Below, one piece after another: positions 21,656 through 33,224 of a DNA stretch of 64,000 nucleotides (positions within the stretch are counted from its first letter, which is position 1; each line of letters opens with the position of its first letter). The DNA comes from Diphasiastrum complanatum (taxonomy: Eukaryota > Streptophyta > Lycopodiopsida > Lycopodiales > Lycopodiaceae): assembly GCA_029204225.1 (NCBI GenBank), contig CM055110.1, positions 40,378,923-40,442,922 of the forward strand, written 5' to 3'. The notes beneath the pieces were generated by a model that saw only the letters and a program-made list of their open reading frames with translations, was not told where the DNA came from and did no database searches. The translations under genes and the position numbers were made by a program.

Positions 21656-22354
21656 TTGTTTGGTTCAAGATGCAAAGATAGATGTCACTTTCATGAAAGT
21701 AGCTTGGAATTATTTTATGTCCTTGGAAAGTATTTTGCTTGGAACTTTATACTTACCTCTTGGGATTCAAGGGAAGTAGAACACAAAGGGGATCTGATAA
21801 AGTATAATCTTTGTCATGAAACAATGAGAATAAGATATCACATTTCACGTCAAACATGCTCTTTCACTTTCGTTTACAGGCGGGTAAAGTTTGGTCATGG
21901 TCGATGGGATGCATTGGACGTTGACATGAGAGAGCAAGATGTGGACCTGTGCATTCATCTCCCACATGGTGAAATACGTGAAGTGCGCATCAATAGTGGG
22001 TGGAATCTAGAAGATTTACAAGCTCTACTTGAATTGACATTTGCTAATGTGCCCACAAATTTCATCTTTAATATTGACGGACAAAATGTATGTCTTTAAA
22101 ATTACTTTTCTATAATCCGCTTTGTTAGGATTTTTGTGCACGATGTCTAACATGTGTAGCAACGATTAATACATTGTTTAATACTCATACTAGTGTCTGA
22201 TTTGTAGATTAGGAGACGCGCGGAAAAGGACCATACTTGCGATTCGCTAATAAATTCTGCTACATTAAAAATTCAGTGGGACCGATGTTCTTTTATTCAC
22301 CAATGTACAACGATAGCGGTGTTTATGAATTTATTTGGAATATGCATGTACTAG
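21656..22354 (+). CDS. Two-exon gene of unknown function, paralogue 1
   Basis: The reading frame runs 21656-22087, breaks at a good donor (AAT|GTATGT), and resumes after TTTGTAG at 22208 to a TAG at 22352-22354. The intron is 120 bp and phase 0. The conserved part begins MRIRYHISRQ (21824) and includes GWNLEDLQALLEL and PTNFIFNIDGQN, followed in exon 2 by IRRRAEKDHTC. The spacing of short strands and a helix before an F-x-F-x-I-x-G-x turn suggests a small ubiquitin-like fold, but this is only a pattern guess. A clear paralogue with the same intron position is at 27681-27956 on minus. The first ~55 codons may not be coding. I do not recognise the family. Confidence 0.5.
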
Positions 22355-22679
22355 ACCTAAAAAGTTTTTTACATTAAAGGAATTTCAATGGCAATGCATT
22401 GTTATGCCACATCTGTGTATTTTTCATGATGGATTTGGGATTGAATGGGGTTTATGATTTTAGTTATTGTAATGTAAGTGTGTAAGGTGTAGTACTATTT
22501 TTGAAAAGTCTAATTTTTTTCAAAACACTCATTACTACAAATTCCAAATAAAAGAGTGCATGGAGCCTCATTTCACACTTCACCCTTTCGGTTTCAGAGC
22601 TCAAGCTATTTTTTTTTCAGAGCCGTGCTTAGCGCTTCCACTACCAGCATATATTCTGGTTTCTCATTCACCATCCTAA
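22355..22679 (+). other. No gene seen
   Basis: AT-rich spacer between the unknown gene and the H3-tail-like frame. I see no coding frame or repeat in it. Confidence 0.5.
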
Positions 22680-23231
22680 ATGTCTGAAGACATGGCGCAC
22701 ACTAAACAAACTGCTAGAGGTCGTAGGATTGCAGCTTTAATACAACGGGAAACACTAGTGGCATTAGATGGTGGGGCCAGTAGAAGTCCGAGCCCAAGCA
22801 AAAGTCTTAGCTGTAGCCAAGAAGCCCAATCCTTGACAAATATTGCACTGGCCACCTCAATGGCAGATTCTGTGGATATGCAGATGGTTGATGTCTTGTA
22901 GGAGCCACAACAGCAGGAGCAAGAGACGTAGGTACAAGGGCAACAACAGTAGCCGGATATGGAGGTGGAGTTGCAGATGTGCAGGTGGGAGCTGCGGAGA
23001 CAATTCTGTAGGTTATGGAGGTGGGAGCTGCGGAGACAGTTCCCTAGGTCCAACATCAGGAGCTTGATGGAAACCTCAGGAACGTTGAGACTTCCTGAAA
23101 CCACTGATAGAAATTCAAAAGCATCAAGACGTTCTGCATCCACTGATGGGAATAAGAAAATAGCTCCGCTTATGGGAGTCTGTGACGTTCCCGGTGATGA
23201 AGATCAGATAGAGCTGACTTTGCAAGAGTAG
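22680..23231 (+). pseudogene. Frame with a histone H3-tail-like start, broken by three TAGs
   Basis: A 184-codon frame that begins MSEDMAHTKQTARGRR. Residues from Met 5 match the H3 N-terminus (MARTKQTAR) at 8 of 9 positions. The rest is not histone: a Ser-rich stretch, then a Gln-rich stretch (EPQQQEQE), then WELRRQF repeated with an arginine-rich context, and an acidic C-terminus (GDEDQIELTLQE). Three in-frame stops (22899, 22932 and 22953 region) are all TAG and all sit in Gln-rich context, as if CAG codons had become TAG. No other stop occurs before the final TAG. It may be the remains of a transposon or nuclear protein. I do not recognise it. Confidence 0.45.
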
Positions 23232-25890
23232 CTACTGCTACTGACTGTGGTCTAATTCTCTTCCAGACCCCAGATCGCTTTTGACAATCTGTTGTAAAAT
23301 TCAAACTTGTAAACAACAGATAATGTTGAGTAAAATAACAGCGGAAATTTATCTACTACTAGCATGCATTCTAATTTTGCAAATCATACACATCATAGAA
23401 ACAGAGCATTGAGAAGATAGCTTCTATTATCAGAACTGAATTTACAATATTTTTTCTCAACGCTATCTGTTTTCCAAATCAACACATTGGCGCGAGAGAG
23501 ATGTTCTCTTCTCACGAATAATATGACTAGCTACTGCTAATCTGTAAACTCACTCTAGAGCTATCTCAGACTGTCTACATATGTTGTCTGTGACTTTTTT
23601 CTGTATCCTTCATTGATCCCTTTATGTGATCAATCTAGGGAACTAATTAAGTTAGAAGATCTAATCAAAAGAAATGCATTAGTCTTAAACAAAACTGATT
23701 TCAGTTTTTTGTCATTGTCTGTTGCGTAGTGCCTTCACGCTACAGGTCTTCGCCTTTTTGTTTTGCAACTTTAAAAGCAGTGTCATCTTTTTCAAGGATA
23801 GCTTTGGTTTATGCCAAAAGACACCTTTGGAATTTTAAGAGCACCTTCGCTTTTCAGTGTCGCCTTTCTCGCAAACAGTAAAAAAGGCCAAAGGTAGGCC
23901 TAAAGAATTTTTAGGGCATTTTGGTGATAGTGTCGCTTTTTCCCGAAGGGCAAAAAAGCCGACTTAAGCCAGAAGCCAGTTCTAAGGGCAGGTGTCCCTT
24001 TTTAAGAGCTCTTAAGGATTGGTTTGGAATTAGTATCAGGTAGATGTGTAGGTCTTGGATATTGATCTACCATTTCATTGTTTTCTGATGTCTCGTAGTT
24101 TCTACTCCCTAAGGAGTCCTCCTTACAACTATTGAGTGACAATTGTAGGAAGTACTTTGTAGGATCTCCATTGCTTTAGTTTAAAGGTTGTTGTGTTGAT
24201 GTTGATTCTCTGATTTCAATAGGAGTAGATTTAGTTTAGTTCTTCGGTTGACGTTTGGATTGATGTCAGCTGAAGAAACAAAGAATTCTTGATAGTGGGA
24301 TCGTGGATTACTTAGAGAATGGATTTTATGAACTGTTGAATCAAATTATCAGCGTAGAGTCGTAGACTGCCGTAAAAGAGAGATTGTGAAGACGATTAGG
24401 CATTTGAGACAGCCATGCAATCCTCCAATATTGATAATCTGGTATGAAGAGAATGTAAAATCAACTTAGGCGTCAAAGACAACCATACAATTCTCTGATA
24501 ACAGTGTTTGTGTAATTGGAGTGAGAGTTATCATTCAACAAGAATGCAGAAAGAGTATAGAACAATAGCGAATCTGTATAATAAGTTGTAAACACAATGA
24601 TCAGATCACAATACAATCACGCTGATAAGCGCGTGATCCTACTTACAAGTTCAAAACAGTTGCTAACATTCTGAATATATATATATATATCTATCTCTCT
24701 ATGATCACTAACTCTAAGGAGTCAAGTACTATAAGATCCGTTCTGGTCATTTGATCTCTGTTTGATGACTTACGATAACTTGTGACACTCTATTCCATCT
24801 TCAATCGCTCATTTACATTTATAGCAACTGAAAGATCTTGCATTATTCAACTTTACATTTACAAGATTGTTAACAGTTGCTAAACTGATCAATAGATCGG
24901 TTTATTGTTGGAGCATGAAGATGTTATGATCTGGTATCTAGAATGCCTTGTCAATCCACAGATGAATGACGTGATAGTCCTTTGCTTTTTAGCCTTTGCC
25001 TTTAGTTAAGGGCAACCTTCGGCATCGTGAGACACCTTCGGCATTTGTAGGGCACCTTCGACATTTGTTTGGCACCTTCTCAATTTCAAAAGCAAGTGTT
25101 GTATTTTTCACCTGTCATAAACTACATGTAAAAATGCAGTGTCGTGTTTTGCCCTAATTGTCGTCTGTCAGAAACTGTATGTAAAATGCAGTGTCACATT
25201 TTAAAACGTGTCATTTTTTTGGAAGTGCCTAAATGGTCCAAAAAAACAATTTGCATAAGTGTCGTAGAACACCTAGTGGCAAATTAAGGGAAAAGAAGCG
25301 ACAGTGTCGGGTGTCGGATTTTTCGCCTGTGAAAAACCTGAGTCAATTAGTTCAAATATGCAAACTATTGAGAAACATTTCATTTTCTGCAAGGTGCATT
25401 TGAGAGAGTAAAAATCGGAGAAGGAAGAAGGGCTGTTGGAATGAGTAGGAGTTAGATTAAATTCCAACATCTAAGATCAATGCACGACATCAAGTTCTAT
25501 ATATTTGAAGGTTATTATGAGTTGGCTGCCCCTTTAAAACAAGGTGGTATTCGTGTGCACACAACCTATTCTTTTTGTTCTGTACAACGAAGATGCACCA
25601 AACAACAAATTGAAATTCTTGGCCCTTTGCTTTGGTGATGGAGGAAAATAGGTGAAACACTTTGTTACATGCTCACCTGCACAAAAAAACAGAGCGAAGC
25701 ATTGGGAAGGCATCAACAAAATTGGGATTCTTTTTTTGCCCTAAATGGTCGGTCTGCTTGTTTCGGCTATCGTATTGTGTCGCACCATGGTTGAATATCA
25801 CTGGTCGTAAACTTATAACGATCGACAATAGCCACAATGTCGAACTGACTAAATCCTATCTTGATGTTGTGAAGTCTTTGGAGTCAAGTT
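23232..25890. other. Unassigned region with GTGTCG/CCTTCG modules
   Basis: No credible gene. About 23.75-24.0 kb and 24.95-25.33 kb hold short recurring words (GTGTCGC, CACCTTCG, GGCAAAAAAG in either orientation) that also occur at 53.55-53.75 kb. A short AT microsatellite (ATATATATAT) is near 24677. Small open frames here look like chance. Confidence 0.5.
25011..25090 (+). repeat. Four-copy ~20-bp tandem repeat
   Basis: Four consecutive imperfect copies of GGCACCTTCGGCATTTGT-like units with 19-22 bp spacing (starts near 25011, 25032, 25051 and 25071). Confidence 0.7.
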
Positions 25891-26409
25891 CTAAAGGACA
25901 AGCATCATAGGAAAGTGTTGATCCACAGTTTTTAGAATCAGAGGAAGATTCAGTTCTTTGAGCTCCTTGTTTTTCTATAATAGCTCAACATTAGCTTCTT
26001 TCAACTCTTGGTCTTTCTACATTAGTTTGGCATGGGCTGATGTAAATTTGGTGCTGAGCTTCCTAGACACTTTGTCCAAATTAACCATATGCTGGATAGA
26101 GTCCTAAGTATCTATCAATAATTGGTTGAAGACTTGGAGGTAGGTGTCTTCATCTAAGACAACATGTTCAGTTTCATCCTGCTCTGCATAGTTATCAGGA
26201 ATTGCCCTCTCTTGTTGGACATTAGACATTTCCTGCTCTTGTTGATCATGAACTTCCTACTACTTCGTCTCTACTTGTTGACTTGCAAGAGGTTCACTCT
26301 CCATTTCATGAACTTCGTCATGACTAGAATCTGCTTTGTCTGGGATGACGGTGATGTTGATGATGCTTTCACCGAACTCGTCTTTGTACTCTGAACTTGA
26401 GAATCCGCA
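25891..26409 (-). pseudogene. Coiled-coil-like frame broken only by TAG codons
   Basis: A 173-codon minus-strand frame bounded by TAA upstream and TAG at 25891. Readable segments include SSHDEVHEMESEPLASQQ, NVQQERAIPDNYAEQDE, DEDTYLQVFNQLL and VSRKLSTKFTSAHAKLM, then KDQELKEANVELL and KNKELKEL with heptad-like Leu spacing. Five internal stops, two of them adjacent, are all TAG; there is no internal TAA or TGA. Several stand where Gln is natural (LM-x-KDQELKEANVELL-x-KNKELKEL). It is probably part of a larger element-encoded or host protein with an acidic middle and a C-terminal coiled coil. I do not recognise the family. Confidence 0.45.
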
Positions 26410-27530
26410 TTATGTTGGGTTGACGATGATGATGCTACTTCGGTGGAACTCGCCTTGAGTTGTTGGTGCTGAGTAACTTTTTGCTTCAGGCCTTCAAGAA
26501 GAATAATGACACATTGTCACAATGTCTGACTAGTGGATTCACACCAACAAAAAAATACATGCTCATCCCTTATCATACCAAGTAAGATATATTAAATGCT
26601 TCTTGTTGTTTAATGCTTTATCATTGGCATTATCAATGAAAATAGTTCTCATAATTGCAGCTAAAGAAATTTCAATCTTATTTTGCAGTGACCACTGGAG
26701 TTTAAACCTGATCTCTATTAAGAGATCTGTAAATAATATTATTAAAGGTTTTTGTGTCAAGATGAACTTGGCTAGCAATACCTTCCATATTTAAGTAAAT
26801 ATATTCCAACAGATGTTCTCCATTCCGTGGACTGGCAAATCGTTAGTTTGGAGATAATTCTGTCTTTCTTAACAACATTTTGAAATCAGTATCCTAATGT
26901 ATTTGTTTCATTCTAATTCATCATGTTTCATAATTGATTTCTTGTGTGCTGAATTTTTTTGCAGTCACCCCAGCAAATGATTCATTCAGCTGTGGGTGGT
27001 ACACATTATACAATGCAAAGTTATTTTTTGAGTGGTTCAACCTTCAGGATGATGTTGATATTTCTAAGATAATAAATTCTGTTTATTCTTATTTTTGGAA
27101 TCATGATTAGTTTTCTATTTTGTTGATGTTTTTAGTCATTACTAATACATGAATGTTCTATCTTACAATTTACACTTCCTGAGTACACATCAAGCCAGGT
27201 GTACAGACTTGGACAAGAAATTATCCTGAGCATACTAGCTAGGACAAGGCTTCAGCCTCCCGTTGTTGATGATGGTGCAAAGGATAATGTAATTATACTA
27301 AATAAAGATTAGAGCAATACAAATAGCATAGAACAGAAATAGATTGCACATGTATAGAATTCATAGAAAAATATACATTGATATATCAAATGTTGTTCCA
27401 TTTTATGAATTTGGGAGCACAAAATACATGTATTGATGCCCAACTTGGGCTTTCATTTATTGAATGAAAGAGTATATACACAGATTTTTACTAAACTTTA
27501 TTTGAAGCTATTGTTCTCCCACAATGGTGA
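26410..27530. other. Unassigned spacer
   Basis: No convincing gene. Two short plus-strand pieces behind good acceptors look exon-like: after TTTTTTTGCAG at ~26964 (PQQMIHSAVGGTHYTMQ..), and around 27181 (YTSSQVYRLGQEIILSIL..). They cannot be linked into a gene by reading. Confidence 0.35.
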
Positions 27531-27680
27531 TTGTTGTAGGTAGGTCTTTGCAGCACGTTATTATCTCCTGTCTTTTTCGCATTTGTGACATGACAAATAT
27601 TAGTGAATGTGCAATTGTAAATGATGACATTTTCAATTATTTTGTTCTATTTGAAATGGCAATAAACATTAAGTACTTAC

Positions 27681-29139
27681 GAGTCTTCCGTTGATGATAA
27701 ATCTGAAATATGTTGGTAGATTGGTTTGTAATAGCATGAGCTCTGTTCTGATAAAATCAAGCTTCCAATGCTCTTCCACCTCAACCATAGTCAAATATTC
27801 CTCATTGTAGATAATGCTTATCTCCATTCGGTTTGTGTAATCATTTAGTTCAAAGTCTTGATCCAGTAGTAGCCATGTACCTTCAATTTTCTTGTATCTC
27901 TGATAGCTAAATGTGAGACTGAGCATTTGCTTTTTGATATGATAACGAAAGATCATTGAAGACTTTTTAATCCTGCATTCTATGTCATTATTTGTTTTAC
28001 TATTTCAGACTTGATCCATGAGATTTGACAAAGTCTCATATGATAAATCCTTGCAAACAAATAAATTTGGTGTCCTACAAACACTAGCACTCGAGAAAAA
28101 ATCAACAAATATATGTAATGAGATAAACCAATTTAGGTGAACAGTTTTCGAACTTGTGCTTATCTTTATAGCATTTCTAATATCAATGAGTAGCTTGCAT
28201 CTCAAGGATTCAGAAACAATACTGTTAGGAGTAGGCCACTCATCACTTTGAAAACTAGGCAATGGAATTGCTTCGAGCTTGCCAAAACCTCCATCTGTTT
28301 GTGACATATATAAAGATTCATAAAAATAGAGACTACAATCTACAAATTCCTTTGGACTTCTTCCTCCGTATTGCAGCTTTCCAACATTAGAGTGAATCAC
28401 GTCCAATATTCTTGCAAGTGATTATGCTGGCTCCCATTCTCTTATGCATGATGGATATAAATCTAAAAGAAAAAAACAATGTTGAAGCATTTAAATCATA
28501 ATCTAAAGAGCATCAATAAAGAAAATCACCTATGATTGCTGTAGAGTGCATATGTTTTGATATACTTACAATTACATTTTCGATGATCATGAGGATTGAT
28601 ATCATGTACTTTGATTTCTGAATGCATATATACATGTTGTACTAATACTTCTGATATCGATTGACCTCCTGGGGTAGTCTTGGACTCCAAAATTTTTACT
28701 TTCCAATAAGATTTGTATGTCATTTTTGCTCTTTTCTTTTGTCAAAAATTGCCCCTTTGATGATGGATGCAACAATACCCATGAATTCTTCGTATATTTT
28801 GTTGGCTTCTAGTTATCAACTTCATCTTTCTCATTGTAAAGAGTCACATACTCGATTGTAGATCTGGGTCTCCTTGCCATTGCTATTTTCAAAGATTGGG
28901 CGCCAAAAATCTCTCTGATATGATATTTAATTTCAATTTTTTGTATCATTTAATCAATGGGATAAGTCCATGCTGCATGTTTCCATATACCGATTAATTG
29001 GCTTTTTTTCTTCTCAAATTGAATCAACCAAGTCGACCTCACCTGCTATGATCAGACTTGGTTGAGTGTACCTGGCCTTCTTACGCATAGGTGATTCCAT
29101 GATAGTATCAGGTGAAAAAACTTGGTTGTCCTCAGCCAT
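27681..29139 (-). pseudogene. Multi-exon gene of unknown function, paralogue 2
   Basis: Likely exons on minus: 29139 to about 29053 (MAEDNQVFSPDTIMESP.., basic MRKKAR; donor CAG|GTGAGG); 28723-28574 (..SYWKVKILESK.., donor TGT|GTAAGT-like at TAATTGTAAGTA); 28406-28005 (MDVIHSNVGKLQYGGRSPKEF..); and 27956-27681 (MIFRYHIKKQ.. YFRFIINGRL, donor CTC|GTAAGT). The last exon is the paralogue of 21824-22087 on plus and ends at the same place with the same phase-0 donor. Some joins have in-frame stops or lack a proper acceptor, so the gene is probably decayed, or my exon limits are wrong. Possible next exon at ~27582 (MRKRQEII..), without a good AG. Family not recognised. Confidence 0.45.
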
Positions 29140-29459
29140 TGTACCTACATGCAAAATTCACAATATTTATGTATTTAACAAAGAGCATTCAAGAGTATGA
29201 AATTTGTAATTACAATAGTAGTATATAGTATCAATAAATATTTCTCAGTTAATTTGAACTACGTTATGTAGATTTCAAATATGTGCATTTTGATTGGGCC
29301 TGGTGACGGTCAAAACTAAAGAAAAAAAATAAAAGTATCTTTACAAAGGGTCTTTTTTATTTTGGAACTCCTCTAATGAGATATGAAAGAGAGCCTTTCC
29401 ACAACCAAATCTACTCAAAAATTTGCAGCAAACAAAGAGCTGAAAGTAGGAGCACAAGA

Positions 29460-30244
29460 TGTCTTTCAATCAACACGTGTGGGGAATGTCCACAAGTATG
29501 ATGGATCTAATTAAGCTTTGTGATTAGCACAATAACCTGATTCTAGATTGTTTAGCAAGATCTAGTTCAGAAGAAATGGCTTAACCACAATCTAGCATGC
29601 TAAGCATAAGAATATGATAGCAACTAATCAATAATGAGTAAGAGTACAAGATTTCAGTGTATTAGCATTAGCTTCAACACGAGTTAGAGAGAGAAAGATA
29701 GAGAGATAACAAGCAAAATAGTTTAGATCCAAAATGGCATGAGGTAGCTACAAAACTTTGGTTCTTTATCATTGATTGTGAGGAGAGCTACACACATTAA
29801 TGGAGTTTGAGGTAGCTCGAGGTAGAACCACATCCACCCATTCCAAAATGACAACTAAAGTGATCTAGAGTCTATGTGACATTTGTCACTTGCCATGCAT
29901 GAAATTCTACCAACTTTTTACAAGTGTATTAGTTCTAACTAATAAAGTACAAATCATCATGCATGTGTCCATTACACTTTGTGCATGCCTTGCATGTCAA
30001 TATGGATCACTTACAATTAATGCATGTGAATTGCCACGATTTTCTACAAGCATGACTTTGCCAATTCTATGTCTACAAACTATATGCAAGTTGTATTCTT
30101 CAATCTAGACATTACATAACCATGTAGCTCGAGTTCTATGTAGGCCAAACTTGGCATTTTGCATTTATGAGCTACATACTTGCATGGTACAACATTTGTA
30201 GCAAGCCAAGAAATCAATATGGATTTGTTTTTCCAATTTTAACA
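29460..30244 (-). repeat. 3' LTR of element E
   Basis: About 785 bp, on plus TGTCTTTCAATCAACACGTGTGG ... TTCCAATTTTAACA, followed by CTCCTCCTAAAAATAATC (reverse-complemented polypurine tract). The outer end is inferred from the TG and the CACGTGTGG placement shared with element B; there is no second copy to confirm it. Confidence 0.75.
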
Positions 30245-33155
30245 CTCCTCCTAAAAATAATCTATATTGATTTGAACATGGATCTTGGTATAACTCCAAG
30301 ATTGGCTCTATGCTTGATGAAGGAACTTTTGCTCAAAGGTTTGGTGAGCATATCAGCAATACAAGATGATGTGTCGATGTGCTCCAAATTGATTTCCCCT
30401 CTAATCAGCTTCTCTCTCACGAAGTGATGTGCAACTTCGATATGCTTGCTCCTTGCATGGAATATCGGTTGTTGGCAAGGGCTTGGGCTGAAATGTTGTC
30501 ACACATGATCATAGGTAGATCCTCTTCCAAGATTATCTTTAGTTCCACTAGTAACCTCTTGATTCAAAGCACTTTCTTTGTTGTTGTAGTGAGTGCCTTG
30601 TACTCAACTTCACATGATGAGAGTGATACAGTATCTTGTTTTTTGGAAATCCAAGATATCAAGTTTTCTCCAAGATATATAACATAAGCACTTGTGGATT
30701 TTCGATCTGCTCTATCACTTGCAAAATCCGAGTCAGAATAACCAATAATAGAAAGATCTTCACTTTTATACAATAAACCAAAATCAAAAGTTGAAGTTAT
30801 ATATCTAAGCACTCTCTTGGCCATTTTCCAATGATAGATAGTAGGATTTTGCATAGCCTGGCTCAACATATGAACACTAAAGCTTATGTCAGGTCTAGTT
30901 ATTGTGAGCCAAATTAAGGAGCCTATAAGACTTCTAAAAAGTGTGATGTCCACGAAGGATCTTTCATCACCTTTGTTAGAATCCTTACATTTTGCTCCAT
31001 AGGTGTTTCTATACTCTTACAATTCAACATATTAAACTTCTTTAACATTGAAAGAGCATACTTGGATTGACATACAAAAACTTTATCTTTAAGAAAGTCA
31101 ACCTCTAATCCTAGAATATAGTGAATTTTTCCAAGATCTTGCATCTTGAACTCTTTTCCAAGTGCAATCTTGGTTTCCTCAACTAACTTCATACTACTTC
31201 ATGTCAGAATGATATCATCAACATAAATAAGAAGAATGACAATATCTTTATCAAAAAACTTGACATATAAGGAAGGATCATAGTTACTAAGATTAAATCC
31301 TAGTGACTCAAGAAAGGTGTTAAGTCGAGAATACCATGGCCTTAGAGCTTGCTTCAATCCATATAAACTTTTGAAGAGCAAGCAAACTTTTTCTTTATCA
31401 TGGATGAACCCAATAGGCTGATCCATATAAATCTCTTCTTCTAGATACCCATTTAGAAATGCATTAGAGACATCTAGTTGAAGAACTTGCCAATTGAAAA
31501 AACAAGCAAGAGAAATTATGATTCTAATTGATACCATCTTTGCAACTAGGGCAAAGGTCTCCTCATAATCAAGTCCATAAACTTGAGAAAAACCTTTAGC
31601 ACAAAGCCTAGCCTTGTACTTGTTGATTGTGCCATCTTGATTATACTTGACTCAAAAAACCCACTTGTTGGATGGAAGATCCACAAGCTCCCATGTCTTA
31701 TTGGCCATCAAAGCTTCATATTCCTCCTTCATGGCAAGGTACCATTCCCTTCGAGTTGAGTGCATCATATACATCCTTCGGCTCCTCATGAGAAATAAAA
31801 TAAGCATAATCAGTGGAGTTGATTTCCACTTGCTTGCCTCTATCTTCATAGGTAAGCCTTCTAGGCTCGGATCTTTCTCTTTGAGATCTCCTTGGTGAAA
31901 ACATTCGAGGTGACTCCTCCTCAATTATCGGCCTCATCTCTCCATGATAATCTTCAAGGGTGATGATTGGAGTATCTTTGTGAGAATCTTTGAACTCGGC
32001 CTCATCAAGAATGTATTTTTGATCTTCATGGAATATAACATCCCTACTCTCAATTGTAGTTGAGGTAGAGGGAACATAGATTCTGTAAGCTTTCTTGTTG
32101 GATGCATATCCAACCATGATCCCTTTAATAGAATTAGGAACATGTCTTTTCCTTGTTTCCAAGGGCATATTAACAAAGCAAGCACAACCAAAAACTCTAA
32201 GGTGATCTACCTTAGGTTTCTTCTTAAACAAGACTTCAAAAGGTGATTTTCCAGCAAGTGCATTGTGAGGTAATCTATTGCACAAATAGTTTGCACAATT
32301 TATAGCTTCACCCCAATAATCAATAAGCAAAGAAGTTGCTACTCGAATTGCTTTAGCACATTCACATAAAGATCTGTTTTTCCTCTCAGCTACTCCATTT
32401 TGAGATGGAGAATAAGCACAAGAAAACTCTCTCTTTATTCCTTCACCTTCACAATATTCATGAAATTTGTTGGAGATGTATTCATCTCCTCCATCACATC
32501 TTAAAGCTTTAACTTTAAAAGAATACTGTTTCTCAACATAAGCTTTGAAGATTAGGAAGTGATAAAAAACCATAGCCTTTGAAGAAAGTAGATACATCCA
32601 GGTATATCTAGTAAAGTCATCAATAAAGGTGACAAAACATGTTGCACCACCAATACTTTTAGAAGAGAAAAAATGTACATCTGAGTGTATAAGCTCCAAA
32701 GGATGAGTAGTCTTTATAAAAGACTTCTGATATGGCATTCTGTGTGACTTTGCAATGGCACAAACCTCACAAGGCTTGAAATCTTTAGAAAGAGATTTTG
32801 GAAGACCAATAGCCTTCACCTTCTAACCATAGAAGACATAGATTTAAAGTTAGGATGACCCAACCTTCTATGCCACAGCTCCTCCTTAGATAACAAAGCA
32901 ACTTCACAAAGGTTTGCATCCTCATAAGAATTCAACTTAGAAATTCCACCACATCTAGATCCATCAGCAAGGATCTCACCTTTTCTCTTGATAAAACAAG
33001 TATTGGAGCTGAACTTTACATCACAGCCATTATCAAGCAACTTTCCCACACTAATTAAGTTCTTTGTGAGTTTTAAACTGAAAAGAACATTAGAAAGTGC
33101 AAGAAATTTTGAAGAAGCAAGTTTCAATGGAATGTTGCCAATTACTTCTATTGGG
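30245..33155 (-). pseudogene. pol: Element E pol (protease end, integrase, RT, RNase H)
   Basis: In minus-strand order: the end of the protease region (CPIEVIGNIPLKLASSK), the integrase zinc domain (LWHRRLGHPN.., CEVC), the catalytic core (IHSDVH.., CDGGDEYISN.., SQNGVAERKNRS) and the C-terminal region (..VIFHEDQ). RT with QLDVSNAFLNGYL and YVDD (31199-31537) and RNase H (YSDSDFA, SSCEVEYKAL) follow. Breaks occur near 32818, 31720, 31540, 31195 and 30940. The integrase SDNGGEY equivalent reads CDGGDEY, so it has drifted. It is non-functional but complete in domain order up to the truncation. Confidence 0.85.
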
Positions 33156-33224
33156 CAATGGAAGATACTTGTCCCAATCAGATTGTCGTCTGGAAATATA
33201 TGCCCGAAGCATTTGTTCCATCGG

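Larger units (their letters stand above)
15437..21779 (+). pseudogene. Zinc-knuckle gag-like frame interrupted by element D
   Basis: The exonic pieces are 15437-15620 and 21544-21779. The first has a degenerate zinc knuckle, CNLCGKKGYFSSRC (His replaced by Tyr), followed by a Lys/Ser-rich stretch. It breaks inside a second CxxCGK motif exactly at the D insertion. If one TTTCC copy is ignored, the frame continues on the far side as ..CGKVNEAWS.. and runs to a stop at 21777-21779, with a further CKIC pair. The first half looks like copia Gag. The second half (RTCKICLQES.., VKYFEIFHLEVHC) I do not recognise. It could be a Gag with a divergent C-terminus or an unrelated zinc-finger protein. Confidence 0.6.
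29460..33155 (-). mobile_element. Ty1/copia element E, 5'-truncated
   Basis: Minus-strand copia element with an intact 3' LTR and most of pol. Gag, PBS and the 5' LTR are missing because the sequence switches to the Ty3/gypsy relic F at about 33150-33160. It is closest to element B in protein sequence. Confidence 0.88.

Noticed and set aside
22680-26409. TAG read as glutamine (altered genetic code)
   Set aside because: Several other frames here end in TAG at sensible places, and the elements and introns are ordinary plant types. CAG-to-TAG decay explains the pattern better.
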